From: JACPYG01 sp038063015
GTDB taxonomy: Bacteria; Patescibacteriota; Minisyncoccia; Minisyncoccales; Staskawiczbacteraceae
Direction of reading: 5' to 3'
Assembly: GCA_038063015.1 (NCBI GenBank)
Contig: JBBTVX010000001.1
Span: 124,001-188,000 of the forward strand
Length of the DNA stretch: 64,000 nt
Shown: one piece after another, positions 51,076 through 59,129 of the stretch
How the letters are laid out: each line of letters begins with the position of its first letter
Numbering within the stretch: position 1 is the first letter of the stretch
Position numbers and translations under genes: made by a program
Notes under the pieces: generated by a model
What the model was told of the DNA's origin: nothing
The model's input: the letters and a program-made list of their open reading frames with translations, nothing else
The model's database searches: none

Positions 51076-51453
51076 TTATCTTTTTAATTCTTTCCAAACC
51101 AATATCGTCCACGAAGGACAAGCTCCTCCCAGAAAAGGTACCAATTCAATGCCGAAAGCAATAGCAAACCTCTTGCCGGATTTTTTGGCAACCTTTTCTA
51201 TTCCTGCTGTGCTGCCTGTTCTCAAAAGCATCCATCCTCCAATAATAACTGTTCCGATAATATCCAATATGCCATAATCGTCTATTGCCAGCCAAGAAAA
51301 TAAAAACAGTCCAAACCCAATAACGTCTAAAAGTCCAGCAACACATAGCAACAAAATTCCCTCGGGAGAAGTAAGTCCTCCGCTAGAATCGCCTGTTTGG
51401 CTTGTTTTTATGTTTGAGTCATTTTCTTTTGTTTCTGATTGCCTTTCTGCCAT
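51076..51453 (-). CDS. Small membrane protein of the secretion locus
   Basis: This is a 125-residue protein with a hydrophilic N-terminus (about 30 residues), two or three membrane helices (GILLLCVAGLLDVIGFGLFLF, DIIGTVIIGGWMLL and a weaker third) and a basic C-terminus. I do not recognise the family. It lies between the virB4-like gene (18 bases) and the giant pilin protein (12 bases), so it is part of the same operon and probably of the membrane complex. Confidence 0.65.
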   Translation of the reverse strand: MAERQSETKENDSNIKTSQTGDSSGGLTSPEGILLLCVAGLLDVIGFGLFLFSWLAIDDYGILDIIGTVIIGGWMLLRTGSTAGIEKVAKKSGKRFAIAFGIELVPFLGGACPSWTILVWKELKR

Positions 51454-51471
51454 TTATTTAGATTTGTTATA

Positions 51472-53313
51472 TTATTCTGTTTTCGCTGTTTTTATTTCAG
51501 GAACTTCTTCGAGAGTTTCTAATTTTCTTTTTGCCTCTCTAATTTTTGAAACTTCTTCCGGGTTTGTGGTGATTAGCTGGTCTTCTGTATAGCTGGCGAC
51601 AACGCTTAGCGCCACATGTTTTTTGCCGGCGAAAAACAATCCTTCTCCCACAGCGGCGTCAAGCAGTAGATATTTTTCTTGTTCTGTTAAATTGAACGTT
51701 TTTTGAACGACATCAATAGTTGCCGGCGACTGCTTCATTAAAAATTGCAGAGAAGAGTTTGTAATAATTGGTTTTCCATATTCTGACTTCATAAAATCAG
51801 CCACATCCTGAGTTATTGTTGTAACCCCCAGCCAGTATTTTCTGCCTCTTTTTGCCAAGCCGAATAAAAATGAAGCGCCGTCTTCCGATTGCATCAGCCA
51901 CCAGGCCTCATCTACCACCAATATTCTTTTTTTAAGTTTTGTTCTTACAATGTTCCAAACATACCTCATAACAATATAAAGAGCCATTGGTTTTAAAGAT
52001 TCCTCCATATCCCTTATGCCGAAAACAACCATATTTTTTTCTATTGTTATATTTGACTGCTGGTTAAAAAAACTGGCAAAAGTTCCTTTGGTAAATTTTT
52101 TAAGCCGTTTTATTAAAGAGTCGGTTCCCTCCATGCTTTCTAAAATTTCCACAAAATCAGACATTAAAGGAGTGTTGTCTATCCATGTTTTGGGGTCGGA
52201 CTTGGCTGTGATGTCTCTGACGGCATAAGTTTCTGTTAATGCCTCATCTATAACGCTGTCTTCTTCGGGGCTGAGTCCGCCCAACATAATTCTCAAAAGC
52301 CCGACTAGGTTGATAATATTTGACCGCAAAACATCTTCTGGGTCATCATCTAATCCAGGCGTGGGCAAGTCAAAGGGGTTGACATGGCTGGCCGAATTTA
52401 AAGAAATTTTAAAGAAAGACCCGCCCACCGCTTCAGCTAAATATTCATATTCGTTTTCCGGGTCTATAACAATAACATCAACTCCTTGCATTAAATAGCG
52501 GAGGATTTCTAATTTAATTGCGTAAGACTTCCCGGAACCCGCCTTAGCAAATACAACAGAGTTGGCGTTCTCTAAACTGAATCTGTCAAATAAAACAAGG
52601 GAATTATTATGGCGGTTAATTCCATACAAAATTCCCTCGCTGGAACTCAAATCAAAAGAGACAAAAGGAAAAGAGGTTGAAAGTGGCTCGGTATCCATTG
52701 GCACGTGCACATTAATCAAATCCAATCCATAAGGACTACAGGAAATAAATCCTTCTTTTTGGCGAAAAAATGCAGGTTTTATATAAATTAAACGAGATTC
52801 AAAAATTGACCTCAAAGTGAGCTCGGTGTCTTTCAATCCTTTTTCAGTTGCCTCATAAACAGTAATATAAAGGCCGAATCTGAACATTTTTTCCTGGGCG
52901 GTCATTAATTTGTCGCGGAGATTTTCAATATCTTTATAAGCAATCTCCAAAGCAGGGTCTCTTATCAATCCTTTTTCTTCTCTTTCTAAAATTTCTGAAG
53001 AAACCTCAGTTATTTTTTTTCTCAGTTTTTTTAAAATTAATTCTCCGCTGATGGGATGAATAAAAAAGGAGATGTCCATTGGCGTATTTAAATCAATCAC
53101 CGGAGAAAACCAGCCAGTGTTTAAATATCTCGGATAAGAAAATATAAAAAAGGATTTAGCGAGCCGTTCGCCTAACTTTATATGGTCCTGGGCAATGCCA
53201 ATATAGGGAGGAGCAATAATGTCTCTTACATCAAAAGCTTCTTCTTCAAAGATTTTATCTGTAATTTCATTTTCCTTTTTTTTGTTTAAGATATCTAAAA
53301 AAGGTATTTTCAT
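51472..53313 (-). CDS. VirB4/TraC-type secretion ATPase
   Basis: This is a 613-residue VirB4-family ATPase that energises type IV secretion. Walker A is AKAGSGKS (about 256-263), and Walker B is KRILVVDEAWWLM. Further family segments are GVDVIVIDPENEYEYLAEAVGG, FASFFNQQSNI, and GLAKRGRKYWLGVTTITQDVADFM. The N-terminal domain (about 1-240) is complete enough for a TraC-like fold. The preceding 218-residue TraC-like gene (11 bases upstream) is a separate partner rather than a frameshifted part. Confidence 0.92.
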   Translation of the reverse strand: MKIPFLDILNKKKENEITDKIFEEEAFDVRDIIAPPYIGIAQDHIKLGERLAKSFFIFSYPRYLNTGWFSPVIDLNTPMDISFFIHPISGELILKKLRKKITEVSSEILEREEKGLIRDPALEIAYKDIENLRDKLMTAQEKMFRFGLYITVYEATEKGLKDTELTLRSIFESRLIYIKPAFFRQKEGFISCSPYGLDLINVHVPMDTEPLSTSFPFVSFDLSSSEGILYGINRHNNSLVLFDRFSLENANSVVFAKAGSGKSYAIKLEILRYLMQGVDVIVIDPENEYEYLAEAVGGSFFKISLNSASHVNPFDLPTPGLDDDPEDVLRSNIINLVGLLRIMLGGLSPEEDSVIDEALTETYAVRDITAKSDPKTWIDNTPLMSDFVEILESMEGTDSLIKRLKKFTKGTFASFFNQQSNITIEKNMVVFGIRDMEESLKPMALYIVMRYVWNIVRTKLKKRILVVDEAWWLMQSEDGASFLFGLAKRGRKYWLGVTTITQDVADFMKSEYGKPIITNSSLQFLMKQSPATIDVVQKTFNLTEQEKYLLLDAAVGEGLFFAGKKHVALSVVASYTEDQLITTNPEEVSKIREAKRKLETLEEVPEIKTAKTE

Positions 53314-53324
53314 TTTATTTATTT

Positions 53325-53981
53325 TTACTTAAGAAGTTCTGGCAATATTTCCGGGTAATAACCGACTTCCGCTTGTTCCGGATGATGTATTGACCAAAAA
53401 AGTTCAATAAGTTCCGGGGTGGTAAGAGGAATAGCTTCTAATCCGCACCTTCTTAATCCCATTGCCAAAAATTCCATTCTTTGCCAGAGCTGTGATTTGC
53501 ATCTTTGGAATTCATCATCTTTCATTGGCTGGTCTTTTTCTTTTTTAGTTTTTAAAAAATCAAACTGTTTTGTTATTGCCCCAACCCCCAAAATCTCCAT
53601 TAAGCTATACGGAACAACAACATAAAAGTTTTTGGTCATAATCATATCTCCTTTGACCAAATTTTTTATAAACTCTCTATAAGAAGAAGTTTGCTGCCTA
53701 AGAAGCTCGCTGGTCTGTTTTTCTTCTAAATCTTTTAGTCCGTCCAAATAGGGGGTGATGTTTATATTGCGCGATTGGATAACTATCTGGCAAGAAAAGT
53801 CTAAAGAATTTAAAAAAGATTGGAAGGCGTAAATAATAGCCGATTGCTCTTCGTCAGATTTTAAAGCAAAATTTATTGAGGAAACCATTAAAATTCCCCT
53901 TATGGCATTATTTTTTAAAACCAAAACCCCCTCTCTGATGTCTTTTATTTCTAAAAATTCTTGTGTTGCTGATTCGGGCAT
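53325..53981 (-). CDS. TraC-like N-terminal-domain protein
   Basis: This is a 218-residue soluble protein resembling the N-terminal domain of TraC/VirB4 proteins (EFLEIKDIREGVLVLKNNAIRGILMVSSINFALKS, QSFLNSLDFSCQIVIQSRNIN). It has no P-loop. In CPR loci such a protein commonly sits between PrgI and VirB4, as here (16 bases after PrgI, 11 before virB4). It probably helps dock the ATPase to the membrane. Confidence 0.82.
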   Translation of the reverse strand: MPESATQEFLEIKDIREGVLVLKNNAIRGILMVSSINFALKSDEEQSAIIYAFQSFLNSLDFSCQIVIQSRNINITPYLDGLKDLEEKQTSELLRQQTSSYREFIKNLVKGDMIMTKNFYVVVPYSLMEILGVGAITKQFDFLKTKKEKDQPMKDDEFQRCKSQLWQRMEFLAMGLRRCGLEAIPLTTPELIELFWSIHHPEQAEVGYYPEILPELLK

Positions 53982-53997
53982 TGCGATGAATTTTTAA

Positions 53998-54405
53998 TTA
54001 CTTAGTTTTTAATTCCACCTCTGTGTGTATTTTTTTCAACCTGCTTTCTTGAACTTTTAACACGGGCCCCTCCGCTATTTTTCTGATTTCAACTCTTTTT
54101 ATAGTTTTAAAAGGATAGGGCGATTCCTTTTTTTTCCAAACATAATTTTTTGAGCCGGCGGCAAAACCCAAAGAACTTAGCAGAACATTTATTATCGGGG
54201 CTCCGTTAACTGTAATAAAGGCCAAGCATATGGCAGAAATGCCAATAAGAACAGAAAAAATTATAAAAAGAAAACGGGGCAAAACAAAATATAAAAGAAA
54301 GCAAAGAGCTCCGGCTCCAACAAGATAAAAAAACTGCCTGAAGCTTATAAAGAAAGCTATCTTTCCTTCCTGTTCTATAAATTGAGGAATAGGATATTGA
54401 TCCAT
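53998..54405 (-). CDS. PrgI-family membrane protein
   Basis: This is a 135-residue protein with two close membrane helices (about 24-62) after the family opening QYPIPQFIEQEGKIAFFISFRQFFYLVGAG. It resembles the PrgI/TcpE-type components of conjugation-like systems found next to VirB4. It is the first gene of the PrgI-TraC-VirB4 block after an interruption by the four-helix-bundle and SPFH genes. Confidence 0.85.
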   Translation of the reverse strand: MDQYPIPQFIEQEGKIAFFISFRQFFYLVGAGALCFLLYFVLPRFLFIIFSVLIGISAICLAFITVNGAPIINVLLSSLGFAAGSKNYVWKKKESPYPFKTIKRVEIRKIAEGPVLKVQESRLKKIHTEVELKTK

Positions 54406-54427
54406 AATCTTTAAAATTCTAAATACT

Positions 54428-54449
54428 AATATCTAAATTCTAAACAAAT
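54428..54449. repeat. Left inverted repeat of the four-helix-bundle gene
   Basis: A 22-base AT-rich sequence ending ctaaacaaat. It matches the complement of 54846-54867 at 19 of 22 positions. Additional taaattctaaa units surround it (54415-54465). Confidence 0.5.
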
Positions 54450-54481
54450 TTTAAATTCTAAATTATAATTTTTTTTAAATA

Positions 54482-54841
54482 CTACTTTGTATTTTCTATT
54501 ATGGAACCAAAAATTTTCATTAATTCTATCACTTCTTTGATTAAATATTCTTGTTCTTGGATTTGCTCTTTTATGGGTTCGGCTAATTTCAACCAATACC
54601 TGCTTTCCTTCGCTTCTTTTTTGCAGATTTTTACTCTCATAATAAAGTCTTTTTTGCTTAACGATTCATTGGCTTCGATATAATTAGCGCCGATAGAACC
54701 AGATGACCTTATTAATTGTTTTCCATATTCTATATTAGAAATTGTTCGTGGAAGTTGTTTAATATAATCTCTGGCCTTTTTTGAAAATTGATAAGTTCTT
54801 TCTTCTAAATCATATTGTTTAGAATTTATAATTTGGGACAT
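54482..54841 (-). CDS. Four-helix-bundle (23S rRNA intervening-sequence type) protein
   Basis: This is a 119-residue helical protein of the S23/IVP four-helix-bundle family (YQFSKKARDYIKQLPRTISNIEYGKQLIRSSGSIGANYIEA, then RVKICKKEAKESRYWLKLA). Such proteins are often encoded in rRNA intervening sequences or as scattered passengers with no known activity. Here it is flanked by AT-rich inverted repeats and inserted into the secretion locus, upstream of PrgI. Confidence 0.87.
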   Translation of the reverse strand: MSQIINSKQYDLEERTYQFSKKARDYIKQLPRTISNIEYGKQLIRSSGSIGANYIEANESLSKKDFIMRVKICKKEAKESRYWLKLAEPIKEQIQEQEYLIKEVIELMKIFGSIIENTK

Positions 54842-54845
54842 TATG

Positions 54846-54867
54846 ATTTGTTTAGAGTTTAGAATTT
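54846..54867. repeat. Right inverted repeat of the four-helix-bundle gene
   Basis: The sequence atttgtttagagtttagaattt is the inverted partner of 54428-54449, directly upstream of the gene's ATG. Confidence 0.5.
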
Positions 54868-54945
54868 CGCGCTTAGGATTTTATTCTATTATACCACAGA
54901 GCAAAAAAAGCTAACAATAATAATATCCACAGGCTGTTTTTAAAT

Positions 54946-54974
54946 TTGACAAACAAAAAGTAGTATGCTATTCT
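54946..54974 (+). promoter_or_regulatory. Promoter of the SPFH gene
   Basis: TTGACA (54946-54951), a 17-base spacer and TATTCT (54969-54974). The predicted start is near 54981, giving a leader of about 55 bases. Confidence 0.75.
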
Positions 54975-55035
54975 ATAAATAGTGTTAGTCCAAATGTTTC
55001 GGGCGCAGTCCTTTGACAGTTAAATAGGGAGAGAA

Positions 55036-56274
55036 ATGATGATTACTCTGTTGGTTGTGTTGCTTGTATTGTTTTTAGTGTTGGCGGTTTCAATTGGCAT
55101 TGTCCTTTGGAGGGTGCCTGTCGCCCGTTGGTATGTCGCGGCCATAATGGCAAAGTTTGACTTTATTTTCACAGAGGTGCCAGAGGGCAAGTTTAAGGAG
55201 GTGGTGCGTTTCCGCGCCCACAAAAGAACCCTTATGGCAAAGGAGGGCTTCAAGATCAACGATAATGGCCGGATTGTGCCATTGGCCGCAGACGAGCCTC
55301 CGCAGTCTCTCCTTCCAGGAGGACTGGGGATTATTGGTTTGCCGGGCATTGACAGAATCTACACCAGGCAGATGAAGTTCTCAAAAAGCTTACTTGACGG
55401 AATTAAGCCCTACGATATTGATAATGTCAGTGAGTTTTATGCTATGGTTGACTATCCTTATGCGCTTCCTTTTGTGAAGTGCGAGGATATGAATAACCTG
55501 CCCGTTAGCGGGTATGCCACATTGCTCGCCCACGTCGACGGCCCCACCCTGTCGTTGTTTGCCACGACGAATTTCTATGACACCATGGTTGGGCTTGTTT
55601 TACCAGTTGTTCAAGAGTGTCTGCGTCAGAAGTTTGATTTTGATAATCCCACAGAGAAGAATGACCTTGATACATTGATGTGGGAGGAGCTCAATGAACA
55701 GGGTCCAGGAGGAGCCGATAGTGTTATTGAAGAGCTTCACAAGAAATACGCTGTTCGCATTGTTGCATTCCGCACGGTCCAAATTGACCCGCCAGAGGAA
55801 TTCCGCGCCACATCACTTATCAAGTGGACGGCAAAACAGCGAGCAAATGCTGCAGATGCCGTTGCTGAAGCAGAACAGAAAGAAGCGGCCGGTCCGATTG
55901 AGCTTGCTATGGAAAAGTGGATCGAAAAGGAAGCGAAAGATGTTGGAGAAACCGTCGCTGAGGCAAAAAAGAGGCTTCGCGAGTCTGGCGAGTACAAGGA
56001 GCATAAAAAACTCCTGGCTGACCAGATAAACCGCAGTCGCAAGACAGTCCAGGAGCGAGTGATTAACATCAATAGCGGAGGAGAGCCCCTTGAAGGCGGT
56101 TCTATCGCCTCTATCGCCGGCGCTATCGCGGCCGCGATTATAGGCGCAACTGCCGGTAAGGGCATCAAGGACGAGAACGATGCGGGCAATAACCCTGGCG
56201 GTGGGAAAAAGAAAAATAGAAAAGATCAAGAAGAAGACGACAAAGATGATCTGAGAGATGATTTAGATAAGTAG
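55036..56274 (+). CDS. SPFH/band-7-like membrane protein, GC-rich free-standing gene
   Basis: This is a 412-residue protein with one N-terminal membrane helix (about 3-26) and a band-7/SPFH-like region (about 40-240; GKFKEVVRFRAHKRTLMAKEGF ... VRIVAFRTVQIDPPEEF). A long Ala/Glu-rich helix (AADAVAEAEQKEAAGPIELAMEK) follows, then a Gly/Ala stretch and an acidic tail. SPFH proteins form membrane scaffolds, but the exact subfamily is unclear. It has its own promoter, a GGGAGAG RBS and a terminator. It is read against the secretion genes on both sides and has GC-richer codons than they do. It looks inserted. Confidence 0.78.
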   Translation: MMITLLVVLLVLFLVLAVSIGIVLWRVPVARWYVAAIMAKFDFIFTEVPEGKFKEVVRFRAHKRTLMAKEGFKINDNGRIVPLAADEPPQSLLPGGLGIIGLPGIDRIYTRQMKFSKSLLDGIKPYDIDNVSEFYAMVDYPYALPFVKCEDMNNLPVSGYATLLAHVDGPTLSLFATTNFYDTMVGLVLPVVQECLRQKFDFDNPTEKNDLDTLMWEELNEQGPGGADSVIEELHKKYAVRIVAFRTVQIDPPEEFRATSLIKWTAKQRANAADAVAEAEQKEAAGPIELAMEKWIEKEAKDVGETVAEAKKRLRESGEYKEHKKLLADQINRSRKTVQERVININSGGEPLEGGSIASIAGAIAAAIIGATAGKGIKDENDAGNNPGGGKKKNRKDQEEDDKDDLRDDLDK

Positions 56275-56300
56275 GTTGACCTATTTAGGTTTAGGACAAC

Positions 56301-56334
56301 AAAAGACCGACAATGGATTGCCGGTCTTTTTTAT
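56301..56334 (+). terminator. Terminator after the SPFH gene
   Basis: aagaccgacaa pairs with ttgccggtctt (one G-U pair) and is followed by tttttatt. Confidence 0.9.
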
Positions 56335-56840
56335 TCAATTGGCTCTCGGTAACTATCTGAATCCTTAGGATTTTTTTTAGGATTGATAGTATTTTTTTCG
56401 TTCTTGTTTTTTTTTGGTGGTGGTATTACCTCTTCCTCTTCTATAATTGATTTGTTTGTAATATTTGAGGTTTCGTTTATCGGTTTGGCTGGGATAGCAG
56501 TTGCTAAATTTTCTATTGAAACTTTTTTACAAATGGGAATTAGTTTTGTTTTAATGTCTTCAGACAGTGCATCAGCATCTTTATCGGAAAAATTTAATTC
56601 ATTTTTTAATAGTTTTGGAATATTTTTAATATCCAGCGATCCCTCTGTTACATCGTTCACAATTTCTAATAGCGTTATGCTGGGCGACGAAATTATATTT
56701 TTTTCGTCTAAATTTTCCAACGATTTTTCGTCTAAATTTTCCAAGTCATATTTTTTAAGAATTTCATAAAGAATCGGGAATTTATCATCTGTAAATATTA
56801 TTTTATATTTTTTTGTCGAGATATTGTTTTCTAAAGCCAT
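56331..56840 (-). CDS. Hypothetical acidic/Lys-rich protein with tandem LENLDEK repeat
   Basis: This is a 169-residue soluble protein that I do not recognise. The N-terminal half is probably helical; residues about 32-47 hold an exact tandem LENLDEK duplication (8-residue unit). The last 50 residues are a disordered Lys/Pro/Asn tail. It lies 10 bases after the VirB6-like gene, so it belongs to the secretion operon. Confidence 0.65.
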   Translation of the reverse strand: MALENNISTKKYKIIFTDDKFPILYEILKKYDLENLDEKSLENLDEKNIISSPSITLLEIVNDVTEGSLDIKNIPKLLKNELNFSDKDADALSEDIKTKLIPICKKVSIENLATAIPAKPINETSNITNKSIIEEEEVIPPPKKNKNEKNTINPKKNPKDSDSYREPIE

Positions 56841-56850
56841 TTTTATTTTA

Positions 56851-59064
56851 TTAAATATTTCTATTAGTGGCTAACTCAACCATAGCTTCTTTTAATTGGT
56901 CTTTTTCACGACCAGGTGGCAATGTTTTGTAATAAGCCTGTATTTTAGTAAATTCAGGTGATTGAGGACCGCCAGAAAAAGTTTTTTTACCCGTTGACGG
57001 ATCTGTATAAATTTTACCCTTGAATTTTGCAACTTGGTTGATTAAGTTTGTTCCTCCCTTGTCTCCTATTTCTCTAAGTTGTCGAGCAGAGAAGAGGTGT
57101 GCAGTGTTTCCATTGACTGCTTCCTCTGGAAGTTCGGATGCCTTTATTGGCGATAATTTTTGTATACCCTTTGCAATTCTTTCTTGAGATAAACTTTCTC
57201 TCACAGAGGTCATTTCATAAGCACTTGGTTTATGATTTTTTGCTAATTTGAGAGCCTCTTCTGGAAGCATTTCTTTTCCTTTAGACTTAGCAAGATCAAT
57301 ATATTCTTTCTGTTTGTTTTCAATAACTTTATTTTGTATATCCCTGTCAGTTAATGGAGTTATACCGAGAGAGTTTTCGGTAATCTTCTGTTGTCTTAAA
57401 TCAAATCTAGCTCGTTTTGTTTCGTCGAGAGTTGGTGCATATTCGGAAGCTAATTTTCTTGCCTTTTCTGGAGGTATTTTGAGTGGTCCTTCTTCGTATT
57501 CTTTAGCTTTATAATCTCTTACTCTTTGGGTGGCCTCAGGGTCTGTTGTCTCTGCAAAAGTTTCGGGTCTGACTTTTGTGAACGTATCCTTGGAAACTCC
57601 AAACGCTGCGGCATGAGCAGCAACAGCGTCGCGTTTTCTAGGATCAACTGCGCTAAAAGCATTTCTCTTTGCCAATATCTGAGCCGCCGCAGCTTTGTCC
57701 TGCGCCTGTTCGTGTGTGATCGCTCTTTGTTCAGCTATCTTAGCTAATTGTTGGTTATCTTGTATGTTGTCTAATCTTTTTGTTGATTTTTCCAATCTCT
57801 TCGCCTGATTTTGAGCAGTGGTTCCTTTAGAAACTAATCCTATTCTTTCTCCAGTGGCAGTCGCTTTGTCTTTTACGGCTGCACCCGCTCTTGAAAGTCC
57901 AGTGGCTCCAGCTGCAAATTTGCTGATTTTTCCTGTTGCGCCCATTGCAAAGCCTAACGCCCCGCCGGCCAATCCCATTACTGCGCTTGCTCCTATGGCA
58001 CTAGATTTTTTTGCGACTGTAATAGCCACATAAAGGAGCACCAAAACAGTAATAATTACATTAAGAGATAGAGTAAGAGTAGTTGTTAATATACTAGCTG
58101 CAACCCAAGTAAAAAATCCTACTTGTGCGCCAATAAGCCCCCATTTAATAAAATTTTCCCACCACATAGTCCACAATTTTTTTGTTGCAGGAAATATCCA
58201 GCAGAAAAAAGCAAGTGGTGATAGTACAAATAAAACAGCAAAAATAGCATTTCTTGCAAATAATATAAAACTCAAATAGAAAAAGACAATAGCTGTCATT
58301 ATATAATAAACACTATAAAACACATCCCAAGCCAAATAAGTTCTGACATCTTTATCGTATATCGCGTCCCAATCATTTGCGGCTACCACTTTTTCTATAG
58401 CCGTAACAATAAAAGTGCCCGCATTATTTCCGCCTTTAAGTAAAAACTCTTTAGTCAATATATTTGAAGCATCGATGATTAAACCGCTAAATAAACCAGA
58501 AAAATTAACTAAAAGAGCTATTAGTATTAAATTAATTAAAACTTTTTTAGACCCATATTCACCGATTCTTAAAGTAAAAGCGATGCCAATAACCACAAAA
58601 CCTAAGACAATAAACATATTTGCTAAATTTCTAACCATAGTCCATCCCTGCTGGTAAACACTTTCTGCTAAGATGGATTTGTTTAGAAAATCAGAAGTAA
58701 CTACAGCAGTAAGCAAGTTGCTACTTATAACAGCTATTATATGAGTTGCAGAATAAATAATATCAGCCACTCCCGCTATTAAATCAATAAAAAAGCTTGC
58801 TTGTCCCTCTGTTGCAGCTTTCTCTATGGCATGACCTCCAGCGCATCCTGCAACAATTATCGCTGCTCCCACTGGAATAGATGCTCCCCCTGCGGTTATT
58901 ATGCCGGTTGCTATCGCCGCTACCGATCCAACTAAAACTCCCCAAACACATGATTTAACACTAGCATGTGCGGATTGTGGGGTTATAACTCCAGCAATAA
59001 TAGATATTAAAACAACAAAAACTAGTATTTTTTTTTGTTTTATAATTGAGTAGAAAAATTTCAT
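56851..59064 (-). CDS. VirB6/TrbL-like polytopic membrane protein
   Basis: This is a 737-residue protein with a signal peptide (about 1-34) and about seven or eight membrane helices between residues 45 and 400. Among them are LANMFIVLGFVVIGIAFTL, VLINLILIALLVNFSGLFSGLII and VIITVLVLLYVAITVAKKSS. A long hydrophilic Ala/Lys-rich tail of about 330 residues follows. The topology and the WTMVRNLANMFIVLGF segment match the TrbL/VirB6 channel family of type IV secretion systems in CPR genomes. It is the first gene of the secretion block. Confidence 0.8.
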   Translation of the reverse strand: MKFFYSIIKQKKILVFVVLISIIAGVITPQSAHASVKSCVWGVLVGSVAAIATGIITAGGASIPVGAAIIVAGCAGGHAIEKAATEGQASFFIDLIAGVADIIYSATHIIAVISSNLLTAVVTSDFLNKSILAESVYQQGWTMVRNLANMFIVLGFVVIGIAFTLRIGEYGSKKVLINLILIALLVNFSGLFSGLIIDASNILTKEFLLKGGNNAGTFIVTAIEKVVAANDWDAIYDKDVRTYLAWDVFYSVYYIMTAIVFFYLSFILFARNAIFAVLFVLSPLAFFCWIFPATKKLWTMWWENFIKWGLIGAQVGFFTWVAASILTTTLTLSLNVIITVLVLLYVAITVAKKSSAIGASAVMGLAGGALGFAMGATGKISKFAAGATGLSRAGAAVKDKATATGERIGLVSKGTTAQNQAKRLEKSTKRLDNIQDNQQLAKIAEQRAITHEQAQDKAAAAQILAKRNAFSAVDPRKRDAVAAHAAAFGVSKDTFTKVRPETFAETTDPEATQRVRDYKAKEYEEGPLKIPPEKARKLASEYAPTLDETKRARFDLRQQKITENSLGITPLTDRDIQNKVIENKQKEYIDLAKSKGKEMLPEEALKLAKNHKPSAYEMTSVRESLSQERIAKGIQKLSPIKASELPEEAVNGNTAHLFSARQLREIGDKGGTNLINQVAKFKGKIYTDPSTGKKTFSGGPQSPEFTKIQAYYKTLPPGREKDQLKEAMVELATNRNI

Positions 59065-59129
59065 TGCAAAATTATTATATAATTACTTTATTATAACACA
59101 TTTTGAAAACAGCAAGCAGTGGATAATTA

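Noticed and set aside
51361..51400. GGLTSPEG in the small secretion-locus protein as a third copy of the rsmA palindrome
   Set aside because: The peptide resembles the RsmA loop, but the DNA shows no matching palindrome and no comparable sequence identity.
53314..53324. Frameshift splitting one VirB4 gene into two
   Set aside because: The downstream protein has a complete N-terminal domain and P-loop on its own, and the upstream protein has its own start and stop, so two genes are more likely.
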